A stretch of 64,000 nucleotides of DNA, taken from contig NC_054868.1 of the NCBI RefSeq assembly GCF_018320785.1, positions 44,213,874-44,277,873 on the forward strand, given 5' to 3'. A program made the position numbers and the translations under genes. This stretch comes from Cheilinus undulatus (taxonomy: Eukaryota > Chordata > Actinopteri > Labriformes > Labridae). Below the pieces are notes generated by a model that saw only the letters and a program-made list of their open reading frames with translations, ran no database searches and was not told the DNA's origin. Below, one piece after another: positions 47,160 to 59,206 of this stretch (position 1 is its first letter; each line of letters starts with the position of its first letter).

Positions 47160-50100
47160 TCAGTAGCAGTCCACTATGACCTCCTGCTCTGTTTCTGCGT
47201 CTGGATGAGAGTGAGCGACCCTTACAGTTAAAATGTCCTGCAGCAGAGAGAGAGGAGAGTTATGGATGTGGTCGCTGCTTTGAGTCAGGACGTCCCGCTT
47301 CTCGTCTAAACCCAGTGATCTCAACAGCTCACAGACATCAACAGCACACACCTCTCCCATCGCTCCCTCAGTCAGTGTGTCTGTTTCCTGGGCTTTTTTA
47401 TCTCCCAGTAGCTTTCTGATCTCCCGCCCCCAGCCTTGTTCAGGAAGTTCACAGGACACTCTAGAGACCGTTCCCCTTGAAGCATCTTGTTCCCCTAACA
47501 GAGAGCAGACTGTCTCTCTGAGTGTTATCAGCAGTCGACAGGCCTTCAGACCCACGGGACGATCACAGTCAACCAGACCACTCAACAGCGCAGAGATCAC
47601 ACCCTGCTCCACCAGACTCTTCAGCGCCCTGCCCAAATCTGACCCCACCTCCTCTGTGGCTGTGTGAGTGTGGAGGGTGAAGGTCTGCTCAGAAATGACA
47701 CCATAAGGGTGCTGTGGGGCATCATGTGTGTCCGAGTCCTTCCTGTAACCCCTCTGACCTGAAAACGCTTCGTCCATGAGGAGCTCAGCCAGCTCCAGAG
47801 TGTGGAACTTAACCTCCCAGTCCAGATCTGCACCACCCAGAGAGAGGACGCAGCGGACGCTCTGCATCAGGAGAGGAGAAGAAGAGGAGGAGGAGGAGAA
47901 CCAGGAGATGAAGTACTGCACCACAGCCCTCCTGGAGAATCCCTCTGTGTCTTCAGAGAGGATCTCAAGTAGTCTGTTCACTATTTCAGTCTGAAGGAAG
48001 ATAGAGGAGAAGATTTTCATCAACAGTCAAATTTACATTACAGTGGAGTGATCAGTAATCACTAAACCTCCCGTTTTTAATGTTTTTCATCATCTCTGAC
48101 GCACCAAAAAAAAAACAAAAAACATATGCACAGTGCATTTAGAAAGTATTCAGACCCCCTATACTTTTTAAAACTTTGTTATGTTGCAGCCTGATGCTAC
48201 AAACATTTTCACCTGGATTTGGGGATTTTCTGCCACTCTTCTTTGCAAATCCTCTCAAGCTCAGTCAGGTTGGATAGGGACCATTGGTGGACAGCCGTTT
48301 TCAGGCCTCAGAGATGTTCTTTAGGGTTCAAGTCAGGTATTTGGCTGGGCCTCTCTAGGACACTCACAGAGTTGTCCCTAAACTACTCCTGCGATATCTT
48401 AGCTGTGTGCTTAGAGTCAGATAAACAAATAAATCGTCATGTTGGAAGGGTAACTTTCAGCCCAACCTGAGATACTGAGCATGGTGGACCAGGTTTTCAC
48501 TGAGGATATCTCTGTAATTTAGCTTCCCCTCAACCCTGACCAGTCTCCTAGTCCATGCTGCTGAAAAAACACCCCCACAGGATGATGCTGCCACCACCAT
48601 GCTTCACTATTGGGATGGTATTAGATGAGTGTTGCATGTTTTCCTCCAGATATATCCTTTAGAATTGAGGCCAAATAGTTCAATCTTGGTTTCATCAGAC
48701 CAGAGAATATTGTTTTTCACAGTCTTGCCATGCAATAACCCTGACTCTGAGCTCTGCAGGCAGTTCCTCTGACCTCATGGCTTGGGTTTTGCTGAGGCCC
48801 TCTATAGAGAGGTGTGTACCTTCCAAAATAAAACCCAATCCAATCAATTCTATTTACCACAGGTGGACTCCAGTCATGGTGTCATCACAACACATGTTTC
48901 TGTAAAGGGTCTGAATACTTATGTCAATGTGATATTTCAGTTTTTCTCTTTTTGATAAATTTTCAGTTTTCTCTTTGTCATCATGGGTCACCGATAGTAA
49001 ACTCATGCGAATAAACAGGATTTTTTTGGACTGTACAACAAAACTGACAGAGAAAAGTGTGAGGGGGAGTCCTGGAAGAAGAGATAATGAGGTTGGGAGC
49101 ACCTTCTCTTCATCATACCGCTCTTGTAAATATAAAACATTTCTATTAGAGTCTGGGTAAAATGCACGGTACACTTAAAAGATGTTGGCAAAAAAATAAA
49201 TGCACATACCATTTATCACTGTACCTATGTTCTTTTAAGACTAAAGATTTATTACAGAACAAGGTTTTCATGTCATAATCAGAAATTAGAAGTAAATTCA
49301 CATTTGCATGAGAAAAATACTGTTGTTTTTTCCTTCTATGCTATTTGAATCACAGCTCTGATTTAAGTCACAACCTTCTGTGTTGTCACTCCAGTGAAAG
49401 AGCTTTCAAGCCATGTTAAATTTTAATGGCAGCTTGAAATATGTAAAAACTCCAAAAGAAGGCATGATTCAACAAGGATAAGGCATGTCTGTAAAAGCAT
49501 TAAAAAATAACTACCCAGAATGTGTGACAAGCTGGAAGCCAAAATATTAAAAGTTCAGACAGTTGATTAGTAAATAATGTTTCATGTGCTATCAAAAGTC
49601 AACAGCTTTAATAGTCTGCCTACCTCCTCCTGAGAGAGTGCTGCCCCCTGCTGCCAGCTGTGTGTCATTGTCTTTGCCAGTGCAGAGATAGCGCTGGCTC
49701 TCACATAACTCTCTGTGTCCTGAAGCGCCTCCCTCAGGAGAGGAGTGGTACAGCAGCCTCCCAGCAGAGCCTCAGTCACATTACACATCTCCTTGGCCGA
49801 TTTTAGAGGGACACCAACGTCTGTCATCTGTCCCAGAAACTCCACAGAGGAGTCTCTCACCTCCCAGCGCATGTCACACACACGCTTCTTCACAACGTCA
49901 GCCAGATCTAAGAGTAACAAACATGGAGAATTGTAATCCAACGATAGTCACAAACACTTTCTGTGGATTCACCACTGAGAGATTAAATAAAGGTTACCTC
50001 GTCTAAGCTGGTCTGTTATAAAGGAGATGTCTGTGCACACGCTGATCCACTTTAACAAAGCCTGGTAAGACTTGTGGAGCACCTGAAAAACACAGACAGT

Positions 50101-53100
50101 GTCATGTCAATGAGAGAATAAAATTTTCTAAAAACTAGAGACCTTTACCCTGCTAAGGGGACTTAAAGTAAGGCTTTCTTTAAGCAAGACGGTGTGTCTG
50201 ATGCTGACGTGCTCAGGAGAGCAGGGATGTGAAGGCGTGCTTTCCAGGGCCTGATCCAGCTCACCGGATCTGTGGTCCAAATGTAGGGGGCGGAAGCTGG
50301 GATGATATCTAAAGAAATAGGGCACAGGTCTGGAGGATGGAAACCAGGAGGCAAGAGCAGTACAGGACCAAGGTTGATGCGGCAAAGTGCCAAACCAGCA
50401 TCCACTCCATTAACTATCTTGCTTAAGTTAAGGGCTGGTCTTAAGGACAAATCTCATTATCTTGTAGTTATACAGCATTGCACAATGCATATCTTGATAT
50501 TTTTCAGCTAAAAAAACATAAATTTTTGGAAAATCAAGATTTTGAAAATTGAAAATTAAGATTTTCTGTTAAACTTTACTGCAGTAATACCTTTAGAAAA
50601 ACCTACTGTAAGAAGCTGTAATCTTATGATTGTTTTTTGCAACCTTCATATTGCTCATGTGTAACCAAAGTGTTCTAAAACTCAAGGTAAACATCCCCTC
50701 AAACAAAGAAAAACGTCCTGCTCAGTTTAAATAATAATATTCACTCTTAATCCTTTTAGTTGAAATTTAAATTAAATGTAGTTTGGTCTGCTTGCCAACA
50801 TTTTTATTTTACATGCATTCTGTGGCTGATATGATGAGCAGTCAAATACAAATAATATATTTGTATAACCTTCTGATGGTCTTTCTTACTTCCATAGATC
50901 ATGGAGAGACATAGCATTACTTTCTATCTGTTTCTTAATCAGATAACTTTCAGAGCCTGAGTGTTCATGTAAAAAACCTCCATAGTGCAATTTTAAAGAC
51001 AAATTTACAGCTCACGCTTTAATCTGTTAAGGACAATTCAATTCAGTTTTGTTACATATTACATGTATATATATAAAATATAAAAGAAACCTTTAATTTC
51101 TTTTTTATTTTAAAACAACAAAAAAATCGCTTTAAATCGGAAGTCGAGTTTGGTGTGAAAAAAAATTGGAGATTCCATTTTTTACCATATCACCCAGCCT
51201 TAATTTAATGTAAAAATGTTCCAGTAAAAATCAAACATTTAAACCTGTTTGATACCATAATCAATAAAACAGAAGCCCTAGAGCAGTGTTCCTGAACCCT
51301 GCTCAACCAAAGAGCCAAACTGTTGAAAATATCTTTACCAAGAGCCACAATCTATGTGGCGAAAAGCAGCAAAAAAAGGTTGAATTGGCTATAAAATTAA
51401 GTTACAGGTGGCAAAAATGGTCAAAAAGCAGCAATAAAATCGCAAAAATGGGTGAAAAGCAGCAAAATAGGCATACAATGGTAAAAAATTGAATGAAAAG
51501 TGGAAAAATGGGTGAGAAGTGACCAGAAAAAGGGTTACAGGGGGCAAAAATGGTCATAAAGTGGCAAAAAGTGGCAAAAAGGGGTGAAAAGGGGCAAAAT
51601 AGGCATAAAATGGCAAAAACTGAGTGAAAAGTGGCAAAAAATGGTGAAAAGTGGCAAAATAAGCATAAAATGGCAAAAACTGAGTGAAAAGTGGCAAAAA
51701 TGGGTGAGACGTGACCAGAAAAAAAGAGTTGCAGGTGGCAAAAATGGTCTAAAAGCAAAACAAAAAGTGAAAAGTGACTAAAACGGGCAAAAAGCAGCAA
51801 AGAATGGCAAAAATTGGCAAAAGGGGCATTTGATGGCAAAAGGCGGCTTTAAAGGCCGAAAATGGAAAAAAAAGAAGTGGCATAAATGGGCTAGAATCAG
51901 CAAAAATGGATTTAAAGATGCAAAAAAATAGTAAATAAGGGCAATAAAAATATACAGACAAAAAATAAAGGTTGATGATTAAGTTCACCAATTAAAGCCT
52001 ACTGTGTAAGTGTTGGAAACTAACAGCTTGTGACTTGCAATGGAAAATTTCTGAGGTCAAAGTTTCCCTTTTCTATGGTTTTCTGGGGGAATAATATTTC
52101 AAATTAAGTCATAAAAGAGCCACATGTGGCTCTTGAGTCATGCATTGAGTATCACTACCCTAGAGCCTCATTACTGGTCAATTTCTTATTTTTCAATAAC
52201 AAAAATTGGAGACAAACTCATATAAAATGGCCAAAGTTGTACAAAAACATTGGAAACATTTCTGTGTAATGAAGTCATCAAAAATGTAAACACTCTTGAA
52301 TTAAATGTGTTTCAAAATGATCAGATCTTTACCATTTTCAATGACCAGCAGCACCAAAAAGCACAGTCACCGGATTATATCATATTTTGTCATATGTCAT
52401 ATTTTGAACCAATAGAGAGAGAGCATTTTTTAAATCGCCAAAATGTTTTGCAACCTTTGGAAAAGTGGGTGGGAAGTAGGGAAACCCTTGTTCCACTCCA
52501 GTTCTGCTCACGGCATAGAAGCAAAGGTTTCCCTCACTAGTCATCTGTTCCACCCACTCATCCAGATGTTGCCAACGTATCTGGGCAATTCAAACAGAGC
52601 AGCAGGAGCCTGAACGTCACCGGGCCTCACAACCTGGAACTCCAGCTTCACAACTTGTTCCATGACACCTCGGGACATTTTTTTCCATTACTTTTTTCCA
52701 ACTGAACTGAATTAAACAAGACAAGCATCAGTACTTATATCAGTGCATCCATGTAGCAGCAGGCCAGTGTCTGGATATATAAATATATATATAAGGAGTT
52801 TCATTTATAGGTAAGAAAACAATTTACCGTTGGTTCTGAATCAGGATTGTCCAAATATTCAATCAGAGACACAACAACTTCACTGATCTTCTCCTGTGCT
52901 CCTGAAACACACAAGATACAATCATCTTATCACAAAAAACACAAATTGTATAAAACTATATTCTTTTATTCTAACAATTATTTTTTTAGTATTTTAAGTC
53001 AGTATTTATTGATTCTTAATCTTAGTTTCATTTATGTTGTTGATATAATCATTATCACCTTTTTTTTACTTTTTCCATCAGTAGTTTTAAACCTCTTATT

Positions 53101-56100
53101 CCCTTAGGTTAAATGACTTTTATATTTTAACTACCTCGAGGTAAAATATAGTTCTAATTCAGATTGACTCTGTCGGGTTTTTTTTTTAAATTTTAGTCTG
53201 TTTTCCATTTAGCTTAAATAAGTTTAAACTTCTGGGAAAAGAGAGCATAAATGTATTTTTCTCTTTGTTAAAGATTTTACAAAGAAACACAGCTTCACCT
53301 TGGCTGCTGCTCAGAGATGTCAGAGCCTCCAGAGCACATTTCTGAACTTTGCTGCTGCTGATCACGTTCCTGCATGCTTCACTACAACCAGAAGATGAGG
53401 GGGGAGAAACACCACTGCAGATCCTCAGCAATGACAGGACTGCAATGACGATCACAGCAGGAGGACATGGGAGGATGTCAGAGGGCTGTGAGGACAAGAA
53501 AGAGACAGTCATCAACCCTAATCTGCCTCAAACACTAACATACAGTCAGATGTTTCTGTTGGTATTCCAGCCTCACCAGGAGTGTGATGTGTGGCGTGTG
53601 TGTCAGGCAGATACAGATCAGAGAGATGCAGGAGGTTTTACTCTTCAGCTGCTCTGCCATGGAACCCCCATGGTCTTCAACTGCAGGGACAAAAGACATG
53701 TTTTTTTAAGACGTTTAAGAATAAACAGTTCTGTTTTAGTGTTTATCTGTGTGGATTACCGGATATGTTTGTGCCCAGAAGAGTGTGACCGGTCACAATG
53801 TCGAGTGGAAGCAGAAGCATTCGCACCGCCTGGACTGAGTGGTGAGCATCGCTGCAAAAATGAAGAAACAGCCATCAGGTGTAGATAAATACAGAACTTT
53901 TCTCCAAGGTTCCCACTTTTTAAATGAGATTACTTTCCAAGACTTTTCCATGACAACTTCTGAAATTCAAATTTAAAAGATGTGCAGTCTATGGCTATAT
54001 TCATGAACCCTACATATTTCTAAATGATGACAAATTGATCATAGTATAGTAAAATACACCTGCAGACATACAAATATAATGCTTTGGGCATTCAGGAATT
54101 CAGGAATAGTTGTGGGTCAGGAAGAAGGGCTGTGGTGTTTTCTGTGGTAATGTCATTTGTATAAATATTATAAGCAAGGGCTGAACATGAGGCCTGCGGA
54201 CATTAACCTTTCACTATCAACATCTAATTGGGTCATCCATAAGTCAGAGTGAACACTGGTGAAACATTTGAAGAAAATCCTTTAAAGCATTCTGACAGTA
54301 GCAGGTTCACAAGAATGGGCTGGAAAGTAGAGGATGAAAATGAGCCCCAGTGACCTTGATCCATGACTTAAGAGGTTAGATTCTCCACATGAACACAACA
54401 TGGATTTGACATGGTCCGTAGGTCAAAACCGGATTGGGCCAGAATTCCTAACCCTCCCTCAGGCCCTGGCCAGGTTGAGCTCTATGATAGTCAAAAACGT
54501 CCAGTTAGACAGCAGCATAACTATATTTTACCCTAGATTTTTTTCCTTGTTTTTATACCTTATTTTTCTACTTCAGACACGTTAGTGCAGGCCCATCGCA
54601 CAAATTACAAGATGTTCTGTATATAACTATTTTCTTCAAATATGTTTTTGACATGAGGTAGAAAAGCTGTTAAAAAGTGGCACTGCCAGCTTGCTCCACT
54701 CTGAGTACTGAAATAGTACAGTGGGGGGCAAGCAAGAAAAAGTAAATCCGTCATTATCTGTTGTAATGCTCTGTCATTCTGTGACTCAGTCACAAAATTT
54801 ACTTTTACTCTCTGTGCCCAAAGTCTGTCTTGAAATGGGTAAAAGGAATTTTAGGTATGCTGCTCCTGCTGCCTGAGATCTGCTACAGGAGACGTTATGT
54901 CTGGTGGAGCTGGCCTCTTTAAATGTTTTTTAAAGTAAATTAAAAGTGTTGGAGGACGATGTTTGACTAATGATGTACTACTCTGACATGGATTTGTTTG
55001 ATTTGTGTTTGTAATAGTTTCTCTGTTCTGTTTTTAACACTGTGATTTCGTTGCTGCCCGTCTTGGCCAGGACACTCTTGTAAATTCTGTAGATTCTTGA
55101 TCTCAATGAGGTTCTCCTGGTTAAATAAATTTAAATAAATAAATGCGACTCAGTTTACCAATAAAGTCAGAGAAGAGTAATGCAGACTGTATCAGTCTGT
55201 TAACAGACAAATGATCTCTAAAAGGCTCTGTATCTTCAGTGCTCAGTGATGTCGGCACACTGCTGATCGTCCTCACTGCCTCACTAACTCATAATGTAAC
55301 AGCCAATCTGTTTTGAAAAATGTCTGTTTTTTATCAGCCTAGGGCTCATGAATGTGATTAATGGGAGGGGACAGGCTGGGCCAGGCTTGAAGAGAATGTG
55401 CACTGGCTCGTGTAGCATTGAGCTGGAATTTTTGGGCCCAATCTAAACACTGTGACAGCCAAAATCTTATCAGTTCATCTGGAGTCAGGGAGAACAAAAG
55501 GGTAGACAACCTGAGAATATAATGCCTTGACCCTAAGTATTTTAGGCATGGAGGCATAAAAATAAAAAGACAATAAAACTATCCTGCCTCCGCCTTACTC
55601 AAATTAATAACAGTAATAATGATGAAAAATGTTCTAGCACAACATATCTCATTCATCAGACTTTTGTGGAGGGTAAAGTTTCTCAGGTCTAAAGCTGTTT
55701 CCAGAGTGTTGCCAGCCCTTATCATTATTGTCCAAAAACTATTGTCACTGTTGAATATGATGTTTGAGATAATTAAAAAATAAGAAGAATTTCTAAAAAA
55801 TTTTTCAGGACAGTTTGATATTTTCTAGGGCATCTTGCTGTTTCTCTCATTTCCATTTGTTTTCCATGACTGGCAAATGTCCAGGTTTTCCAGGATGTAA
55901 CTTTTAATATCAGGAAACATGACTTCGTCTATCTCAGTTTGCACGGTTGGTGGGGAATTCTGCATGAGGTTGTGAAGTTGTGCAGTGAACTGATACTTAC
56001 TGAAGACCGCTGCGAAGGAAAGCAGCTGCAGCCTGAATGAGGTCAGACGGCTTGTTAATGTTCAACATGGAGGAGAGCAGATGGCCAACACGCTGGTCTT

Positions 56101-58642
56101 GGACACGTTCACTTCTGGGGCTGCTGAAGACATGCGTTGACAACAATTCATTAAAACAAAAGTCATGTTACATTATTTATGGGCCTTTCTTTCTGTAAAG
56201 TCTACCTGTATGCAGCCAGGATGACGTCCATCAGAGGCAGCGTGAGCTCGCTGCAGCCTGATTTCACCACCTCCTCCAGAGACCCTGTGACAGTCTGGAG
56301 CAGCTCATCCTGAAGAGGTGGCCTGGCCTGGTGCAGCAGCAGGGCCAGCAGCTTGAGGCTCTGCAGACTCTGATGGAGCTGTTTGTTGTCTGTGGGTATT
56401 AGTGACTCTTTGAGGTACTTTGAGATCAGCTTGACTAAAGCTGTATACTCTGCGCTGGCTTCCATTGGGACAACCGGTTGTTCTAAAGAGGCACTTTTGA
56501 TTCCATTTAGCTTTCCTTCTCCATTACATCCTTCAGATAGGACAGGCTGGAAGAAGAGGAGGATGTGGGCGAGCATCTGATTTGCAGCTGAAGCAACAAA
56601 TAAGCTTGAGTCTGTCTGCAGCTGTAGGAGCGGTTCAATGAAGTCTGTGGAGGTCAGGGAAACAGATTAGAAAGTGGTAAGACTTGAAGTTGCCTCCCTT
56701 CAGTCATACACTTTTTATGATTTATAACATATACAAGTGTTACCTGACTGTGCAAAGAAACTGAGAGCCTTTGGGTGCTGCAGCAAACTTTTCAAGCCCT
56801 GGATCCAACCAATCCTGATACAGGGATCATCCCAAAGCCCTGCTTCTTGCCAGTGCTGAAGGTTGAAGGCCTCATTAAGAAGCAGGCTTTCCTGGAGGAG
56901 GAAGAAGGGAGACTGAATCTGTTGTAAACAATTCTGTCAACATTCAGGGGTGTAGCAATGTAGCAAACAGATGACTTTTTCTGTACCTGAAGTGATCTGA
57001 AGCCATCCTCAGTGGCTGCAATTAAGCCGGTGAGTTTGAGAGTAAAGGACAGGACACTGGGGTCTGAGTCTTTGTTGCCAATCACAGCGGAGATGAAACC
57101 AGTCAGGCATGGGCAGGACCCTAGGAGTGATCCCCCTTCGTCAGGAGAAAAGCGAGACATGAGACAGATTTATTATCCACTTGTACAAACATGGTTGAAC
57201 CCTTCCTCTCACTCTTCATGCTTTCTATACCTACTTGCTGTATTTATCTATCAACAAACATGCACAAATGTAAGCTTTAAGACAAGAAAAAATATCACCG
57301 TAAGACACAGTGCCCTTTTATCTATACATTTTTCAAATAATCTTTAGATAATTCCTCTAGTCCTTATATTGGTGCATTAGTTAACTTTTAATAACTGTGT
57401 CTCTGTAACATGGAGCATTTGGAGCATGGTGCTAATGAACAGTTGCTAATTCACCCCAGATAAATGGATGTAAAGAAGGGACAAGTTCAAGATGTTTTAT
57501 ATTCTTTTAATCTGCAGCAAGTTACCCACAAAAATATAGCTAAAGGGATTTTTGTGATACCTGAATTTTTCATTTCAACACTGTAGGAGTAAAAATCAAA
57601 CAATATGAATACCTGTTACTATGGATGCACAATATTACCAGTATGATATCAGTACTGGCAGATTTTCTGCAATTATTTACAGCAGAAGCAGCAAAAAAAC
57701 CCCGAACAGAGCAGACATCAATGACAACAGAGTGACAAAGATCAAGTCAGAAGTAGAGAAAAGAGGAGCTGGGGTGGAGGAGGGTTCCAAAAAGCAGCTT
57801 GCAGAGGGAGCATCAAAGTGTTGCCAGGCGGGTCACAACTAGATTATTTTCCCAAGGTGTTCAGCCCTAATTTAGAGCATTAAAGTGCGAACTTCCCTCT
57901 GTTCCTGTTCGTTCCTAATGACTGTACCCCACTTCCTGACCCCCAGCGGACATTCAGGATCACACGATTGCAACAACCTGTACTAGGAATCTTACACCAA
58001 AATAAGTAAAGAAAAAGCATCGGTAGCGGTTTCAAGACTGATTTGCTTGCAGCCTTGATGACTGCAAGCAAAGTCCTAACACCAAAAGAGGCAAGAAATA
58101 ATGACAGATAGCCAATAACTCACCAAGGGGTGGCACAAAATATAGGCAAAGTATTATTATATTGAATTTCCCTCAGGATTAATCTTGAATTTCCTTTAGG
58201 ATCAATAAAGTATCTAACTATCTTGTACTCTTGACTTGTGTGATGAGTTAATGGTAATTGGACTACAAATGACATGAGTCACCTGAATGCAAGTTCACTG
58301 ACCACAAAAGAAGAGGACAAAGTGGAGAAACACAAAGTGGGATTAGAGGTGAAGCTGGCAACAATTTGCAGTGTAAAAAACGGATTTAAAACATGTATTT
58401 GACCTGTTTAAGGGTATAGGATTGTCCTGCAGAGTGTCAATCACAAAATCCGTATCGTATTGTTAACCTGCAATACCCATCCTTTTTCTCATGTTTCAGA
58501 CAGTAGGCTACTAACCAGTCTTGGTGAGCCTTGTGAACCAGTCCAGCAGTTTCTCCAGGCTGGTATCATCAGGTAAGGACCTCCCTGAGTCCGCCAGCAC
58601 CTCACAAACTCTGGGCAGCAGAGGTACGCACTCTATGTCCAT
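47160..58642 (-). CDS. brat1: BRAT1, BRCA1-associated ATM activator 1 (complete)
   Basis: Twelve coding exons, minus strand: 58642-58516, 57135-56987, 56891-56744, 56644-56206, 56123-56001, 53851-53760, 53680-53577, 53485-53299, 52901-52828, 50082-49998, 49907-49624 and 47990-47160. All junctions are GT-AG and in phase, for 880 residues (human about 821). The start [20 protein letters not shown] and the motifs [80 protein letters not shown] and [15 protein letters not shown] match the human protein as I know it. BRAT1 is a helical HEAT-repeat protein of nucleus and cytoplasm, linked to ATM and mTOR signalling and to the INTS9-INTS11 cleavage module. The C-terminus DCY is the same as in human BRAT1. 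The ATG context is strong (A at -3, G at +4). The start codon faces eif3b 564 bases away. Exons 2 and 5 have alternative in-frame acceptors. No frameshift or premature stop was seen. Confidence 0.95.
48131..48995 (-). mobile_element. Decayed Tc1-type element in brat1 intron 11
   Basis: The left end CAGTGCATTTAGAAAGTATT, followed by CAGACCCC, and a right block GGGTCTGAATACTTATGTCA are typical of fish Tc1-like elements. The minus strand gives transposase traces: CTGATGAAACCAAGATTGAA, CATGGTGGTGGCAGCATCAT, AGTCAGGGTTGAGGGGAAGC and CTTGAACCCTAAAGAACATC. Frames are broken and the right end is eroded. Same strand as the host gene. Confidence 0.8.
51284..52157. mobile_element. hAT-type MITE with minisatellite interior, perfect 8-bp TSD
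   Basis: The left end CAGTGTTCCTGAACC and the right end GAGTATCACTA are inverted relatives; inside each lies an AGAGCC block. Identical 8-base flanks CCCTAGAG occur at 51276-51283 and 52158-52165. The interior (about 51,360-51,990) is a tandem array. In brat1 intron 9. Confidence 0.88.
51360..51990. repeat. Minisatellite based on GTGGCAAAAATGG
   Basis: Dozens of variants of GGCAAAAA joined by AGTG, TGGTG or AGCA, with higher-order blocks such as AAAATGGCAAAAACTGAGTG repeated at 51,606 and 51,666. Long open frames here (for example a Phe/Cys-rich one on the minus strand) are products of the repeat. Confidence 0.9.
55062..55145 (+). mobile_element. Non-LTR retrotransposon 3' tail
   Basis: CTTGGCCAGGACACTCTTGT, TTGATCTCAATGAGGTTCTC and CTGGTTAAATAAATTTAAAT form a LINE 3' end related to 37,535. 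In brat1 intron 5. Confidence 0.7.
58160..58225 (+). mobile_element. Retroelement-like 3' tail
   Basis: GAATTTCCTTTAGGATCAAT followed by AAAGTATCTAACTATCTT resembles the 3' end of fish non-LTR retrotransposons with a TATC-type tail. In brat1 intron 1. Confidence 0.5.
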
Positions 58643-59206
58643 GTTACTGAACTAAGTGTGGTAGTGAACCATCAGGATACGTGTAAGTACTGGTAGGTCT
58701 CTAACCTTGACAGATAGATTTCAGTTACATTAATGCATTCATAGCTATCGCTCACTCACGTACTTTATATGCACCATCTTCTAAAATTAGACAGATAAAG
58801 CTAGCATGAACGAGAAGCTCCAGTTTTATCAGTAGTTTTACCAACCACCCATCTCGCGGGAAATAGTTTCAGAACAACCGGTACCTTGCTTCCCTCTTCT
58901 TTTTCTTTCAGAGTAAAATTTGAGTGTCATAACATTGACAACTGCGCCGCTCGCCGATTTAAAAACATGTGGATAGGCAAGGACCCATTAGCGAGGCCCG
59001 GAAACCAGCTATCCCTATGTTCTACAGCTTTAACTATTCAGCGCAGCGCGTGCTAGCTTCCGAACAAGTTCCGGTGCTACATTTCCGTCACATCGTCCAT
59101 TTTCACGTAATCGCACATGGTGCCGCACCGGCCGAGGACCCCCAGCCTCTTAATTTTTCGGATTCTGCTCTGCTTCGGCGAGAAATCCGTCTCGTATCCC
59201 TGATAA
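58643..59206. promoter_or_regulatory. Shared bidirectional promoter of brat1 and eif3b
   Basis: The 564 bases between the two divergent start codons contain both 5' UTRs and a CpG-rich core (about 58,850-59,200), in contrast to the AT-rich surroundings. ETS-like sites occur in both orientations, CCGGAA at 58998 and TTCCGG at 59069. An E2F-like TCTCGCGGGAAAT lies at 58852. No TATA box is evident at a suitable place. This is the usual layout of a housekeeping CpG-type bidirectional promoter. The function is inferred from position and composition only. Confidence 0.75.

Noticed and set aside
51402-51839. 145-codon Phe/Cys-rich open frame on the minus strand
   Set aside because: It is a translation of the GGCAAAAA minisatellite inside the hAT MITE. 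It has no family resemblance and its frame length follows from the repeat lacking stops.
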